A stretch of DNA of 15,499 nucleotides. Origin: Methylococcaceae bacterium (GTDB lineage: Bacteria > Pseudomonadota > Gammaproteobacteria > Methylococcales > Methylomonadaceae). The DNA is taken from NCBI GenBank assembly GCA_947505055.1, contig CANNLO010000076.1:1-15499 (forward strand), written 5' to 3'. The notes beneath the pieces were generated by a model. The model saw only the letters and a program-made list of their open reading frames with translations. It had not been told where the DNA came from and did not search any database. Shown here in pieces: positions 1 through 6,785 of the stretch. The first letter of the stretch is position 1. Every line of letters begins with the position of its first letter. The position numbers and the translations under genes were made by a program.

Positions 1-265
1 GCGGGGAGTCGCTATTTTTGCGAAAGCTTTTATGGGCATCCCTGCCCAACAAGTGGCAAAAATCACCCGACCGCTAATGCCTGCGGCGACCCCAGCCGCT
101 TCATTCGTTGGACACCCAACAAGGGGTGCCCAACATCATTCTCGCAATGACTCGACGCGATGTAGGAAAGCCTGCATTTTCACTACGCAAAAAGCGCTCC
201 GTGAAAACACATGCCCTATCGCTTCTGGGGACTACTCGACTCCTGTCTCGCAGCGAATGATGATT
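1..265. repeat. Non-coding, hairpin-rich repeat-like element (partial at left edge)
   Basis: No credible gene is seen here; the only long open frame (32-319, plus strand) has a composition unlike a protein. By eye it is richer in G+C than the adjacent protease gene. It holds several stem-loops: GGGCA/TGCCC at 34-47, GCGGC/GCCGC at 83-99, and an 11-bp stem with one G-T wobble at 107-117 and 124-134 (GTTGGACACCC against GGGTGCCCAAC, 6-base loop). Imperfect inverted ends occur at 134-145 and 253-262 (CATCATTCTCGC against GCGAATGATG). This is what a dispersed palindromic repeat (REP- or MITE-like) looks like. Its multi-copy nature cannot be shown from one window. Confidence 0.4.
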
Positions 266-291
266 AGAGTCAATGAATTTGTGCTGTTAAC

Positions 292-1527
292 CTATTTAGT
301 AGCATTCAATCCCACTTGAATTGATTTAGCAGTCAGAAGATTAGAATATTTATATAGCGCATTTTTAATATCAATGGTTTGCCAATCGGGATGAAGCTGC
401 AGCAACAATGCGGCCACGCCGGCAACATGCGGAGTAGCAAACGAACTACCTGTCATAAAATCATATGCCTGGTGCGGAACAGTCGTCAAAATATCCTGAC
501 CTGGCGCAATAAAGCCAACCTGATTATCTCCACCCTCGAATCCGACAGCAAGAACACCAGGAACATTTGCTGGAAAGCCTCCTACTTGAGACTTGGCAGG
601 AACTGCAGCGACTACAATAATTCCTTTTTCCAAAGCTTTCTCAACCAATTGCCTAAGCAGGGGATCATCGGGGCCGCTTAGACTGAGATTAACTATCCGA
701 CTATCATGGCTAATAGCTTGATTTAAAGCCAACGCCAAAGTATAGCTATTGCAATGCGACGCCAGTGAATTTGGCTTGTCAGGCCAACAAGCGCGATAGG
801 CTAAAATTTCAGCTTCTGGTGCTATCCCAACAATCCCTATTCCATTGTCTGCGCGCGCAGACAAAATACCCGCCACAGCAGTACCATGGATATCTGCAAC
901 ATTATGATCCAAGGGCTCAGGGCCCATATTTTCTGACGATTTAATCTGACCTTTTAAATCAGGGTGATCAATATCTACCCCGGTATCAATAATGGCTATG
1001 CGCACGCCCCGACCCGTAGAACTTCGATGCAATTTTTCTATTTCTAATGCATTAAAACCAGCCTGCAAGTGCACATAAGGATCTGTTGTACTAACCGGAG
1101 AACCATGCTCCTTGCTCCCAAGTACCTCGAAATTATGCATTTGCTGAACCCCGGAAACCTGCGGGTCTTTTTGCAATTCAACCATGACCTGCACCAACTG
1201 AAAACCCTTGGGTACCTCATAAACTACACAACTAACACCCAGTGTAGTCACCGGCCATTGGGTAATGTACTGTAAATGATGACGACCAGCCAAATCATGT
1301 GCAATACGGGTGCTCCAACCAGAGTTATTATATAGACCACGACTCCGATAACCCTCCTGAGTATTAGCAGGCAACTTCCGATCTATGGTTTGATCGACAA
1401 AAGTAACTAATAAGCGACGATCAGAATCTGCACCACTATCACCCAAATGATAAGCATCAGATGTATTAGCACAACCGTTTAATAATGCGAATAAAAAAGT
1501 TAAAAAGAGAAAGTAAAAAGATTTCAT
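292..1527 (-). CDS. S8 (subtilisin-like) serine peptidase, predicted lipoprotein
   Basis: Extracytoplasmic subtilase of 411 residues, last gene of a sigma-factor operon. I chose the ATG at 1527 because it begins a lipoprotein signal peptide (MKSFYFLFLTFLFALLNGC, lipobox Cys19); an upstream in-frame start overlaps the previous gene. Residues about 38-137 look like an inhibitor/propeptide (I9-like) domain. The catalytic core follows: Asp181 in IAIIDTGVDIDHPDL, His214 in DIHGTAVAG, Ser362 in GSSFATPHVAG. The segment that normally carries the oxyanion-hole Asn (VVAAAGN in subtilisins) reads VVAAVPA here, so that Asn is missing. It lies 7 bases behind the anti-sigma gene and is probably translated with it. 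The role is inferred: envelope proteolysis linked to the sigma/anti-sigma pair. The family call is firm; activity and substrate are unknown. Confidence 0.9.
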   Translation of the reverse strand: MKSFYFLFLTFLFALLNGCANTSDAYHLGDSGADSDRRLLVTFVDQTIDRKLPANTQEGYRSRGLYNNSGWSTRIAHDLAGRHHLQYITQWPVTTLGVSCVVYEVPKGFQLVQVMVELQKDPQVSGVQQMHNFEVLGSKEHGSPVSTTDPYVHLQAGFNALEIEKLHRSSTGRGVRIAIIDTGVDIDHPDLKGQIKSSENMGPEPLDHNVADIHGTAVAGILSARADNGIGIVGIAPEAEILAYRACWPDKPNSLASHCNSYTLALALNQAISHDSRIVNLSLSGPDDPLLRQLVEKALEKGIIVVAAVPAKSQVGGFPANVPGVLAVGFEGGDNQVGFIAPGQDILTTVPHQAYDFMTGSSFATPHVAGVAALLLQLHPDWQTIDIKNALYKYSNLLTAKSIQVGLNATK

Positions 1528-1534
1528 GACAGCA

Positions 1535-2272
1535 TCAGTGCTCCAACACAGGTTCAGCCAACACGACATTCTGCTGACTACGTAACAAGGTTATTGTTTC
1601 ATTTAAATCAAGGCTATTTTTATCTGCACCCAATCTCACTATATAGGCGCCAACTTTATTAGGCCCCTCTATAATTTGCCCATGGATTTTTTCAAGCGCA
1701 TTATCAATGTCCACCGTGGACAAGGACTCTTTAAAAACCACGCTAAACTTTACACCCTCTTCAATTTCCGGTTTGGTAGCCGATAGCGTGAGATAATCAG
1801 CCATATGAAATGGATGTTGCTCGTTATGCATCATAATTGGAGTACTTACCAAAACCAACGAGGCCGCAATTGCAAAGTTTTTTAACGTATCAGTATTAAA
1901 TCCTAAGAATCGTCTACCTCGACTTGAAGTTTTGCCCAGTAAATTTGGCTTGCCACCCCCACTATTTTTTGTATTTACATTTACCTGAACTAAAGTGGGT
2001 GCAGAAGTTTTCAAGTCTGGCCTGACTGCTCTAAGCCTCGCCTCTAAACTAGCAAAAGATGTTTCGGCTGCCACCTCTAGAATCGATGATTGCTTGACAG
2101 TTTTAGCCAGTTTATTCAAGCTATTCATCTGACTTCTGCACATAATACAAGTACGAAGATGTTTTTCGACCAACTGGTTCTCAACCTGATCTAGCGTTTT
2201 ATTTTGATACCAAGGCAATAGTAACTGCATTTGTTGGTGTGTATCGGCTGATAGCAAATTTTGGTTATTCAT
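1535..2272 (-). CDS. Transmembrane zinc-finger anti-sigma factor with propeptide-like periplasmic domain
   Basis: Predicted 245-residue anti-sigma factor for the ECF sigma factor encoded upstream. The start at 2272 follows an AAGAGAA-type ribosome site inside the end of the preceding gene and is 4 bases behind that gene's stop. The cytoplasmic N-terminus has the classical His-x3-Cys-x2-Cys zinc anti-sigma motif (His38, Cys42, Cys45, in KHLRTCIMC). A Ser/Gly/Asn-rich linker follows, then one membrane segment at about 131-148 (NFAIAASLVLVSTPIMM). The outer domain, about 173-243, ends in LLRSQQNVVLAEP. This resembles the end of subtilisin I9 propeptides, which also occurs in other anti-sigma factors. 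Next to a subtilase gene, this suggests that the outer domain is bound or cut by the protease. Family evidence is good; partner and signal are inference. Confidence 0.85.
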   Translation of the reverse strand: MNNQNLLSADTHQQMQLLLPWYQNKTLDQVENQLVEKHLRTCIMCRSQMNSLNKLAKTVKQSSILEVAAETSFASLEARLRAVRPDLKTSAPTLVQVNVNTKNSGGGKPNLLGKTSSRGRRFLGFNTDTLKNFAIAASLVLVSTPIMMHNEQHPFHMADYLTLSATKPEIEEGVKFSVVFKESLSTVDIDNALEKIHGQIIEGPNKVGAYIVRLGADKNSLDLNETITLLRSQQNVVLAEPVLEH

Positions 2273-2276
2273 AAAT

Positions 2277-2702
2277 TTAATTCTCTTGGTTATACGTAAA
2301 CGCTTGTAGCATTTTACGGGCATTTGACATACTAGACGTCACTAAGTTCTCTGAACAATTAATCATTCTGGCAATATCCTGATACGATCTTCCATGAAAA
2401 AAAGTTAGCCCGATAATAAGTCGCTGGTCCGGCTCCAGTATACCAAACGCAGAACTAAGCCACTCTTCATTATCAAATCTCTTATCTGAAGCAATAAGTC
2501 CACAAATCCAGATAGGTAGCTTGCTAGCGTAATCTGAAAATTCTTGTTTTTCCAAAACCAGTGATAAATCGCTTCCCAAACAAATATTTTCCAGGTGATT
2601 TTTTACTCTTTGCAAATCATTGTTTTCCAAGGTTTGATTAAGATACCAAGGTAAAAGCGCCATGACTTGTTGGTGCTGATCGTTTAATAATGAAGTTCGC
2701 AT
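2277..2702 (-). CDS. Chimeric small protein: anti-sigma N-terminus joined to sigma region 2.4/4 C-terminus
   Basis: 141-residue open frame between the sigma and anti-sigma genes, with 4-base gaps on both sides. Residues 1-40 match the start of the downstream anti-sigma protein: MALLPWYLNQTL against MQLLLPWYQNKTL, then KNHLENIC against EKHLRTC. The zinc motif is degraded: one His and one Cys remain and the CxxC is lost. From about residue 57 it matches the upstream sigma factor: SKLPIWICGLIA against SKLSTWVFGIAY, then NEEWLSSAFGILEPDQR and SYQDIARMINCSENLV against NEDWLNNALGILTLDQR and NYQEIAKILDCPENTV. Most of sigma region 2 is missing. I read it as a fusion left by collapse of a tandem sigma/anti-sigma duplication. 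The frame is intact, so it may still act, for example as a modulator binding the sigma factor, the anti-sigma factor or DNA; a dying gene is the alternative. Confidence 0.75.
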   Translation of the reverse strand: MRTSLLNDQHQQVMALLPWYLNQTLENNDLQRVKNHLENICLGSDLSLVLEKQEFSDYASKLPIWICGLIASDKRFDNEEWLSSAFGILEPDQRLIIGLTFFHGRSYQDIARMINCSENLVTSSMSNARKMLQAFTYNQEN

Positions 2703-2706
2703 AACA

Positions 2707-3345
2707 TTAACCGAAGTACTCTTGATTACTTGCAAAATTCTTTAACTTCTTTCGCGCATGAAACATGCGCGTTTTTACAGTATTTTCCGGACAATCTAAA
2801 ATCTTGGCAATTTCCTGGTAATTAAGCTCGTGATAGAACGTCAGCTCAATTACCGCTCGTTGATCCAGTGTCAAAATCCCCAAGGCATTGTTCAACCAGT
2901 CTTCATTTTCCCAACTGTGTATTGTAAGATTCACTTCGTCGCCCTCAACATCTAGCAAATCATCAACATTGACTTCACTTTTATGTTTAGCATTCTTGGA
3001 CATAGCCTTAAGTACCTTGTTATAAGCGATTCCAAAAACCCAGGTAGAAAGCTTACTCTGATATTTAAAACGATCCGGGCGTTTCCAAATTACCAACAAA
3101 GTTTCCTGAATCAGTTCCTCAACAAAATCTGGATCACGGGTTACACGAAGAATGAACCGAAATAACCTGGGATAATAAATCTTGTAAAATACTTCAAATG
3201 CAGAAGCATCACCTTCAACAATAAGTCCAAACAAAATATACTCATCAACACCTGCCTCTGATTTTTCAGACAAGCATTTCTGACTTCGGTTTGGAAACAA
3301 CCTTAAAGGTGTCGATATCTCTGTATTTGCCTTTGATATGTTCAT
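2707..3345 (-). CDS. ECF-type RNA polymerase sigma-70 factor
   Basis: Group IV (extracytoplasmic function) sigma factor of 212 residues, a typical length with a roughly 35-residue N-terminal extension. Sigma region 2 spans about 48-113 (FYPRLF-like core YYPRLFRFILRVTRD, then ELIQETLLVIWKRPDRF, then SKLSTWVFGIAYNK). Region 4 spans about 152-203 with a helix-turn-helix (LNYQEIAKILDCPENTVKTR, then HARKKL). It directs polymerase to promoters not visible here; such factors often control their own operon. It is the first of four packed genes (sigma, chimera, anti-sigma, S8 protease). A GAACTA/TAGTTC dyad lies 30-49 bases upstream of its ATG. The stop is 4 bases before the start of the chimera gene. 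Confidence 0.93.
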   Translation of the reverse strand: MNISKANTEISTPLRLFPNRSQKCLSEKSEAGVDEYILFGLIVEGDASAFEVFYKIYYPRLFRFILRVTRDPDFVEELIQETLLVIWKRPDRFKYQSKLSTWVFGIAYNKVLKAMSKNAKHKSEVNVDDLLDVEGDEVNLTIHSWENEDWLNNALGILTLDQRAVIELTFYHELNYQEIAKILDCPENTVKTRMFHARKKLKNFASNQEYFG

Positions 3346-3374
3346 CTCGTTTCAAGTATCGTTAAGTAGGTTCC

Positions 3375-3394
3375 GAACTAAGGTAATATAGTTC
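3375..3394. promoter_or_regulatory. Perfect dyad upstream of the sigma factor gene
   Basis: GAACTA (3375-3380) and TAGTTC (3389-3394) form a perfect 6-bp inverted repeat around an 8-base spacer, within the 66-base gap between the porin gene and the sigma gene. The position suits an operator or part of the promoter of the sigma operon. It could also be a weak RNA hairpin after the porin gene. No standard ECF -35/-10 pair with correct spacing was recognised. Confidence 0.3.
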
Positions 3395-3411
3395 AAATGC
3401 CAGAAAAAAAA

Positions 3412-4167
3412 TTAAAATCCGACTGTTAATGACAACAGATATTTATTGGTTAAGGGACGCGGATAAAACTCATCATGATCCAGATCAGTGTCAAAATGTT
3501 CTTTTACATTAGCATCAACGTAACGAATATCCAGCGCTAAATAAGACGTTAAAAACCACGAAACGCCTAAATTCCAGTAAAAAAAGTTTTGACCCATCAA
3601 CCCTTTGGCCTGATAGTAACCCAATCCTCCAGAGAACCTCACCGTATCCAAAATATCACGACGATAAATCAACTCATAATTGGGTATAGTTACATGTCGT
3701 TGATATGCGTTGGGAGCAACTGACACTTTCGCGCTTAACCAATCCTGATAATGTAAGGCCGTGTTCAATTCAGCATAGTCGCCAGCCTGTCCAAAAATAT
3801 TACCATTATAAATATAACCACTCACAGACAACTCAGTTCTCAAGTTCGAAGAAAGTGGCATAGCCCAGCCGACATAGGGTTTTATTTCAACTGTTGCCAA
3901 ATTAGACCTACGTAAACTTTCAAAATTGACTTGTGACAACCCCAACCCTGTAAACCAACCATTATCATTCTGATAATCGAGGTGACCCTGAAATACCGGA
4001 TCGCCCTGACTTTTAGAATAACCACGATAAACATAATTACTCAAAACACCAACCTCTCCATGCCACTCCGCATGAGCAGTCGACAAACCCAACAACATGC
4101 AAAAAATGCCACTAAAAATTTTCTTTTTAAATATTAATAATCTATATTGAAAACCATTCAAATTCAT
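3412..4167 (-). CDS. TorF family putative porin / outer-membrane beta-barrel protein
   Basis: Predicted outer-membrane protein of 251 residues from the chosen start. The signal peptide ends at AHA (residue 33), and mature EWHGEVGVLSNYVYRGYSKS is the hallmark opening of the TorF/TIGR02001 family. Alternating amphipathic strands run to the C-terminus, which ends in Phe (LLSLTVGF), as expected for BAM-inserted barrels. Start choice: the ATG at 4167 gives a normal signal peptide but has no clear ribosome site. An in-frame ATG at 4248 has a good AAGGA 9 bases upstream but would put 27 extra residues before the signal. A TATAAT just inside the longer version may be the -10 box, favouring the shorter one. 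It lies on the same strand, 66 bases ahead of the sigma gene, but no functional link is shown. Transported substrate is unknown. Confidence 0.8.
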   Translation of the reverse strand: MNLNGFQYRLLIFKKKIFSGIFCMLLGLSTAHAEWHGEVGVLSNYVYRGYSKSQGDPVFQGHLDYQNDNGWFTGLGLSQVNFESLRRSNLATVEIKPYVGWAMPLSSNLRTELSVSGYIYNGNIFGQAGDYAELNTALHYQDWLSAKVSVAPNAYQRHVTIPNYELIYRRDILDTVRFSGGLGYYQAKGLMGQNFFYWNLGVSWFLTSYLALDIRYVDANVKEHFDTDLDHDEFYPRPLTNKYLLSLTVGF

Positions 4168-4290
4168 TGTGACTAGTTTTGCAATTTCAATTAAGCCCAA
4201 ATGCCTTCTCCGATTATAAGCTAACAAAAAACTCATATTATATAACATACGATGGAATCCTTAGATTCATTTCACAAACCATATATTAAC

Positions 4291-4314
4291 CGGGCAACGT
4301 CTTCTTATCGCCCG
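4291..4314 (-). terminator. Possible weak terminator after the di-heme peroxidase gene
   Basis: CGGGC (4291-4295) and GCCCG (4310-4314) can pair around a 14-base loop, 22 bases past the stop of the peroxidase gene. No T-run follows on the minus strand, so intrinsic termination is doubtful. Confidence 0.25.
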
Positions 4315-4335
4315 ACAATTTACAACCCTAATAAC

Positions 4336-6756
4336 TTATTTCAAGCCGGCATCAAATGATTTTAATGCTGGCAAGCCTTTTGGTTTTCTTCCAGCCGCTC
4401 CAACTGCTGGCAATAATATAGTTTGATCTACTGCCGGATTTGCCGTCACTTCATTCTCATTTCCCACATGTCCATTTGGTATGGTTAAGGATGGATGATC
4501 GAAAGGCGCTTTTTCCCAACGTACCCTTTCATCGGTAAGAGACTTCATAAAGGCCACCAGATCAGCCACATCTGAGCTTGTAAGATTTAATGTTTCCTGT
4601 GGCGGCTGCCCTGGATTGCAGGTTGTAATATCCAACTCCTTAGTACCGGCCATATCCGGAGCAATATTACTGGTCTGACCGGAAGGCCCTGATAGAAAAC
4701 CGGTATCATCAATCAGACCAGTTGCGGGATCAGCGGCAACCACACCGTTAACTATGCGCGCACCGCCACACTCACTGTCGATCTCAAACATATCTTTACG
4801 ATCACCACCCCGGTTATAAAACTCAACAACTTGCTCCAAGGTTGACTGCCCACCATTGTGAAAATAGGGGCCTGTTAACTCCACATTTCGCAAAGTAGAT
4901 GACTTGAACGCGCCATCAACCGCGTCACGCTCATCACTGACGACCGAACCCGTTATCGAAAAAAGAAAGGAATCAGTCTTAAGCTGATCAGGCGATAAAC
5001 TGGAAATATTATCATTAGGATCACAGATGGCATAAATATCATAAGGATCACAAAGCGCCGGTGCATTTCTTTTTGCATTTCGAGCAAAGGACAAGGGGTT
5101 ACCATAAGGATCACCTGCACCTACCCCCAAATCTTCAGCAGTTGGACGTACGCCAATGTTATAAAAACCAGCATCATAGAGCGCGAACCCGCCGTCACCC
5201 ATCAACATTCGTTCAGTATATTTACCACTGTCCGGCATATTCTGAAGATTTTCTACATGGGTAGTTGAAGCGGCTGTAAACTCTGCTCCCATGTGACAAG
5301 CAACACATTTACCCTGATTTAAAAAGATATTCAAACCATTACTTTCCTGGGCGGTAAGCTTGTCACGACCATTAATAGCCTTATCAAAACGTGAATCATC
5401 GGACACCAAGGTGGCTTCATAAGCTTGAACCGCCAAACCCCAGAACAAGGAGAAATTATTTTCGATGAGTTTATATCCACCTACCGTTTTAGTATCGGGC
5501 ACATCCCAATAGTCGTTATTAAAAGCACTTTGTATCAACAACTTATAGGTATTGGCAGGCTTAATGCCTCCAGCTGAAGTCGTGTAGACTCCCAAGACGC
5601 TATCAGAGACATCAACTTTTTGCTTACCCAAAGGCTTAAGTGACAACATTTTTCTGCCCAAGTCTGGAAACTGCTTCCCACCACATGACATTTCCATGTC
5701 ACTAAGAGCAGGGCCAACTGCTTGAGATGCCAAGCTGGCGTTGAAAATTTCAACTCTCGTTTTAATCAGCTTGCCTTTGAGGTCTTTACTATAAATCTCG
5801 CCAGCGGGCATCAAGTTTATATCGGCAAACCGTCTCATGCCAAACGGATCGAGACCGTTAAATACGTTATTTGCCCGTCCATCCCAAAAATTACGAAAAT
5901 TATAAGCTGCATTAATAACTGTAGGTGTGTTGCGCGGCGCGACTTGACGTACCGAGTTTCCTGCAACATTAAATAATGGCATTTGCGGTCCGGAAATGGG
6001 GAACTCGATAGTGCAGTTCTCTTGCGTGCCGGGTGCTGTCAGGCCTTTAAAGGTTGAATAAAAAACACCTTGAGAGGAAATCACATCATCACTGTCATAG
6101 ACGATTTTCGCATTTCGATCAGCCTGTAGGGGTTGACCCGGCATAAGGGACTGTGGCTCTTCATATTTTCGTAAAGGAAAATCTGATTTTTTCAGCGTGT
6201 AATTAGGCCCTTTTCCACTAGCAGGAAACAAAGGATTTATATTGGTCGAGTTAGGATTAGAAGCCATAAAATCAAATACACTACCAACTGGCGTTTTACC
6301 ATCACTGGCAAAGCCGTTGCTTGCATTCCTTACGCCCGGGTCAATCTGATTTTTAATTCGATTATCGGCGCCTGCCTGAAAATGGCAGCTGGCACAGGCA
6401 AGCCCATCACTTCCTACCTGACTATCCCAAAATAACATTTTTCCCAAAGCGATCGCCGCCGCCTTGTTTTTAATAATACCTTTATAAACTGATACTTTAT
6501 TGCCACTAGGATCAACGGTATATGGCTCAGGAACTGGCGTACATTTAAGGGAACTCGGGACTTCCGGATTATTTATTCTATCATTGGCATTTGCCGCACA
6601 AAACACTTGTCGCGGTGTAAGTTTCGGCTGACTGACTACCACTGCCTCTACAGGTTGAGTAAAAGTAATAAGTAGTGTCGCTACCAAACCCAAAAATGCA
6701 ACCAGTTCACGACCAATCGACTGATCTTTCATAGTTAATATAGCATCAGTATTCAT
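4336..6756 (-). CDS. Large secreted di-heme cytochrome c peroxidase / MauG-type protein
   Basis: Periplasmic or surface di-heme protein of 806 residues from the ATG at 6756, which has CAGAGAA as ribosome site. A signal peptide ends at about residue 38 (TQPVEA). Two CXXCH heme sites are present: CASCH at 121-125 and CVACH at 484-488. Other family marks are NTPTVINAAYNFRNFWDGR at about 276-294, with the conserved Trp291, and GPYFHNGG at about 629-636. Ordinary bacterial peroxidases and MauG have roughly 350-400 residues; here about 150 residues separate heme 1 from the WDGR motif, where the usual gap is short. Eight further cysteines suggest disulfides. From memory, oversized members include SACCP of Methylococcus capsulatus and CorB. 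It lies 29 bases behind the gene for a secreted protein, forming an operon. It may reduce peroxide or oxidise its neighbour; which of the two is unknown. Confidence 0.88.
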   Translation of the reverse strand: MNTDAILTMKDQSIGRELVAFLGLVATLLITFTQPVEAVVVSQPKLTPRQVFCAANANDRINNPEVPSSLKCTPVPEPYTVDPSGNKVSVYKGIIKNKAAAIALGKMLFWDSQVGSDGLACASCHFQAGADNRIKNQIDPGVRNASNGFASDGKTPVGSVFDFMASNPNSTNINPLFPASGKGPNYTLKKSDFPLRKYEEPQSLMPGQPLQADRNAKIVYDSDDVISSQGVFYSTFKGLTAPGTQENCTIEFPISGPQMPLFNVAGNSVRQVAPRNTPTVINAAYNFRNFWDGRANNVFNGLDPFGMRRFADINLMPAGEIYSKDLKGKLIKTRVEIFNASLASQAVGPALSDMEMSCGGKQFPDLGRKMLSLKPLGKQKVDVSDSVLGVYTTSAGGIKPANTYKLLIQSAFNNDYWDVPDTKTVGGYKLIENNFSLFWGLAVQAYEATLVSDDSRFDKAINGRDKLTAQESNGLNIFLNQGKCVACHMGAEFTAASTTHVENLQNMPDSGKYTERMLMGDGGFALYDAGFYNIGVRPTAEDLGVGAGDPYGNPLSFARNAKRNAPALCDPYDIYAICDPNDNISSLSPDQLKTDSFLFSITGSVVSDERDAVDGAFKSSTLRNVELTGPYFHNGGQSTLEQVVEFYNRGGDRKDMFEIDSECGGARIVNGVVAADPATGLIDDTGFLSGPSGQTSNIAPDMAGTKELDITTCNPGQPPQETLNLTSSDVADLVAFMKSLTDERVRWEKAPFDHPSLTIPNGHVGNENEVTANPAVDQTILLPAVGAAGRKPKGLPALKSFDAGLK

Positions 6757-6785
6757 AATAAATTCTCTGTAAAGTGTGTGCTTAG

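Noticed and set aside
32..319. Plus-strand open frame of 95 codons at the left edge
   Set aside because: It runs through hairpins and repeat-like sequence, has a low-complexity composition unlike a protein, and ends opposite the tail of the protease gene.
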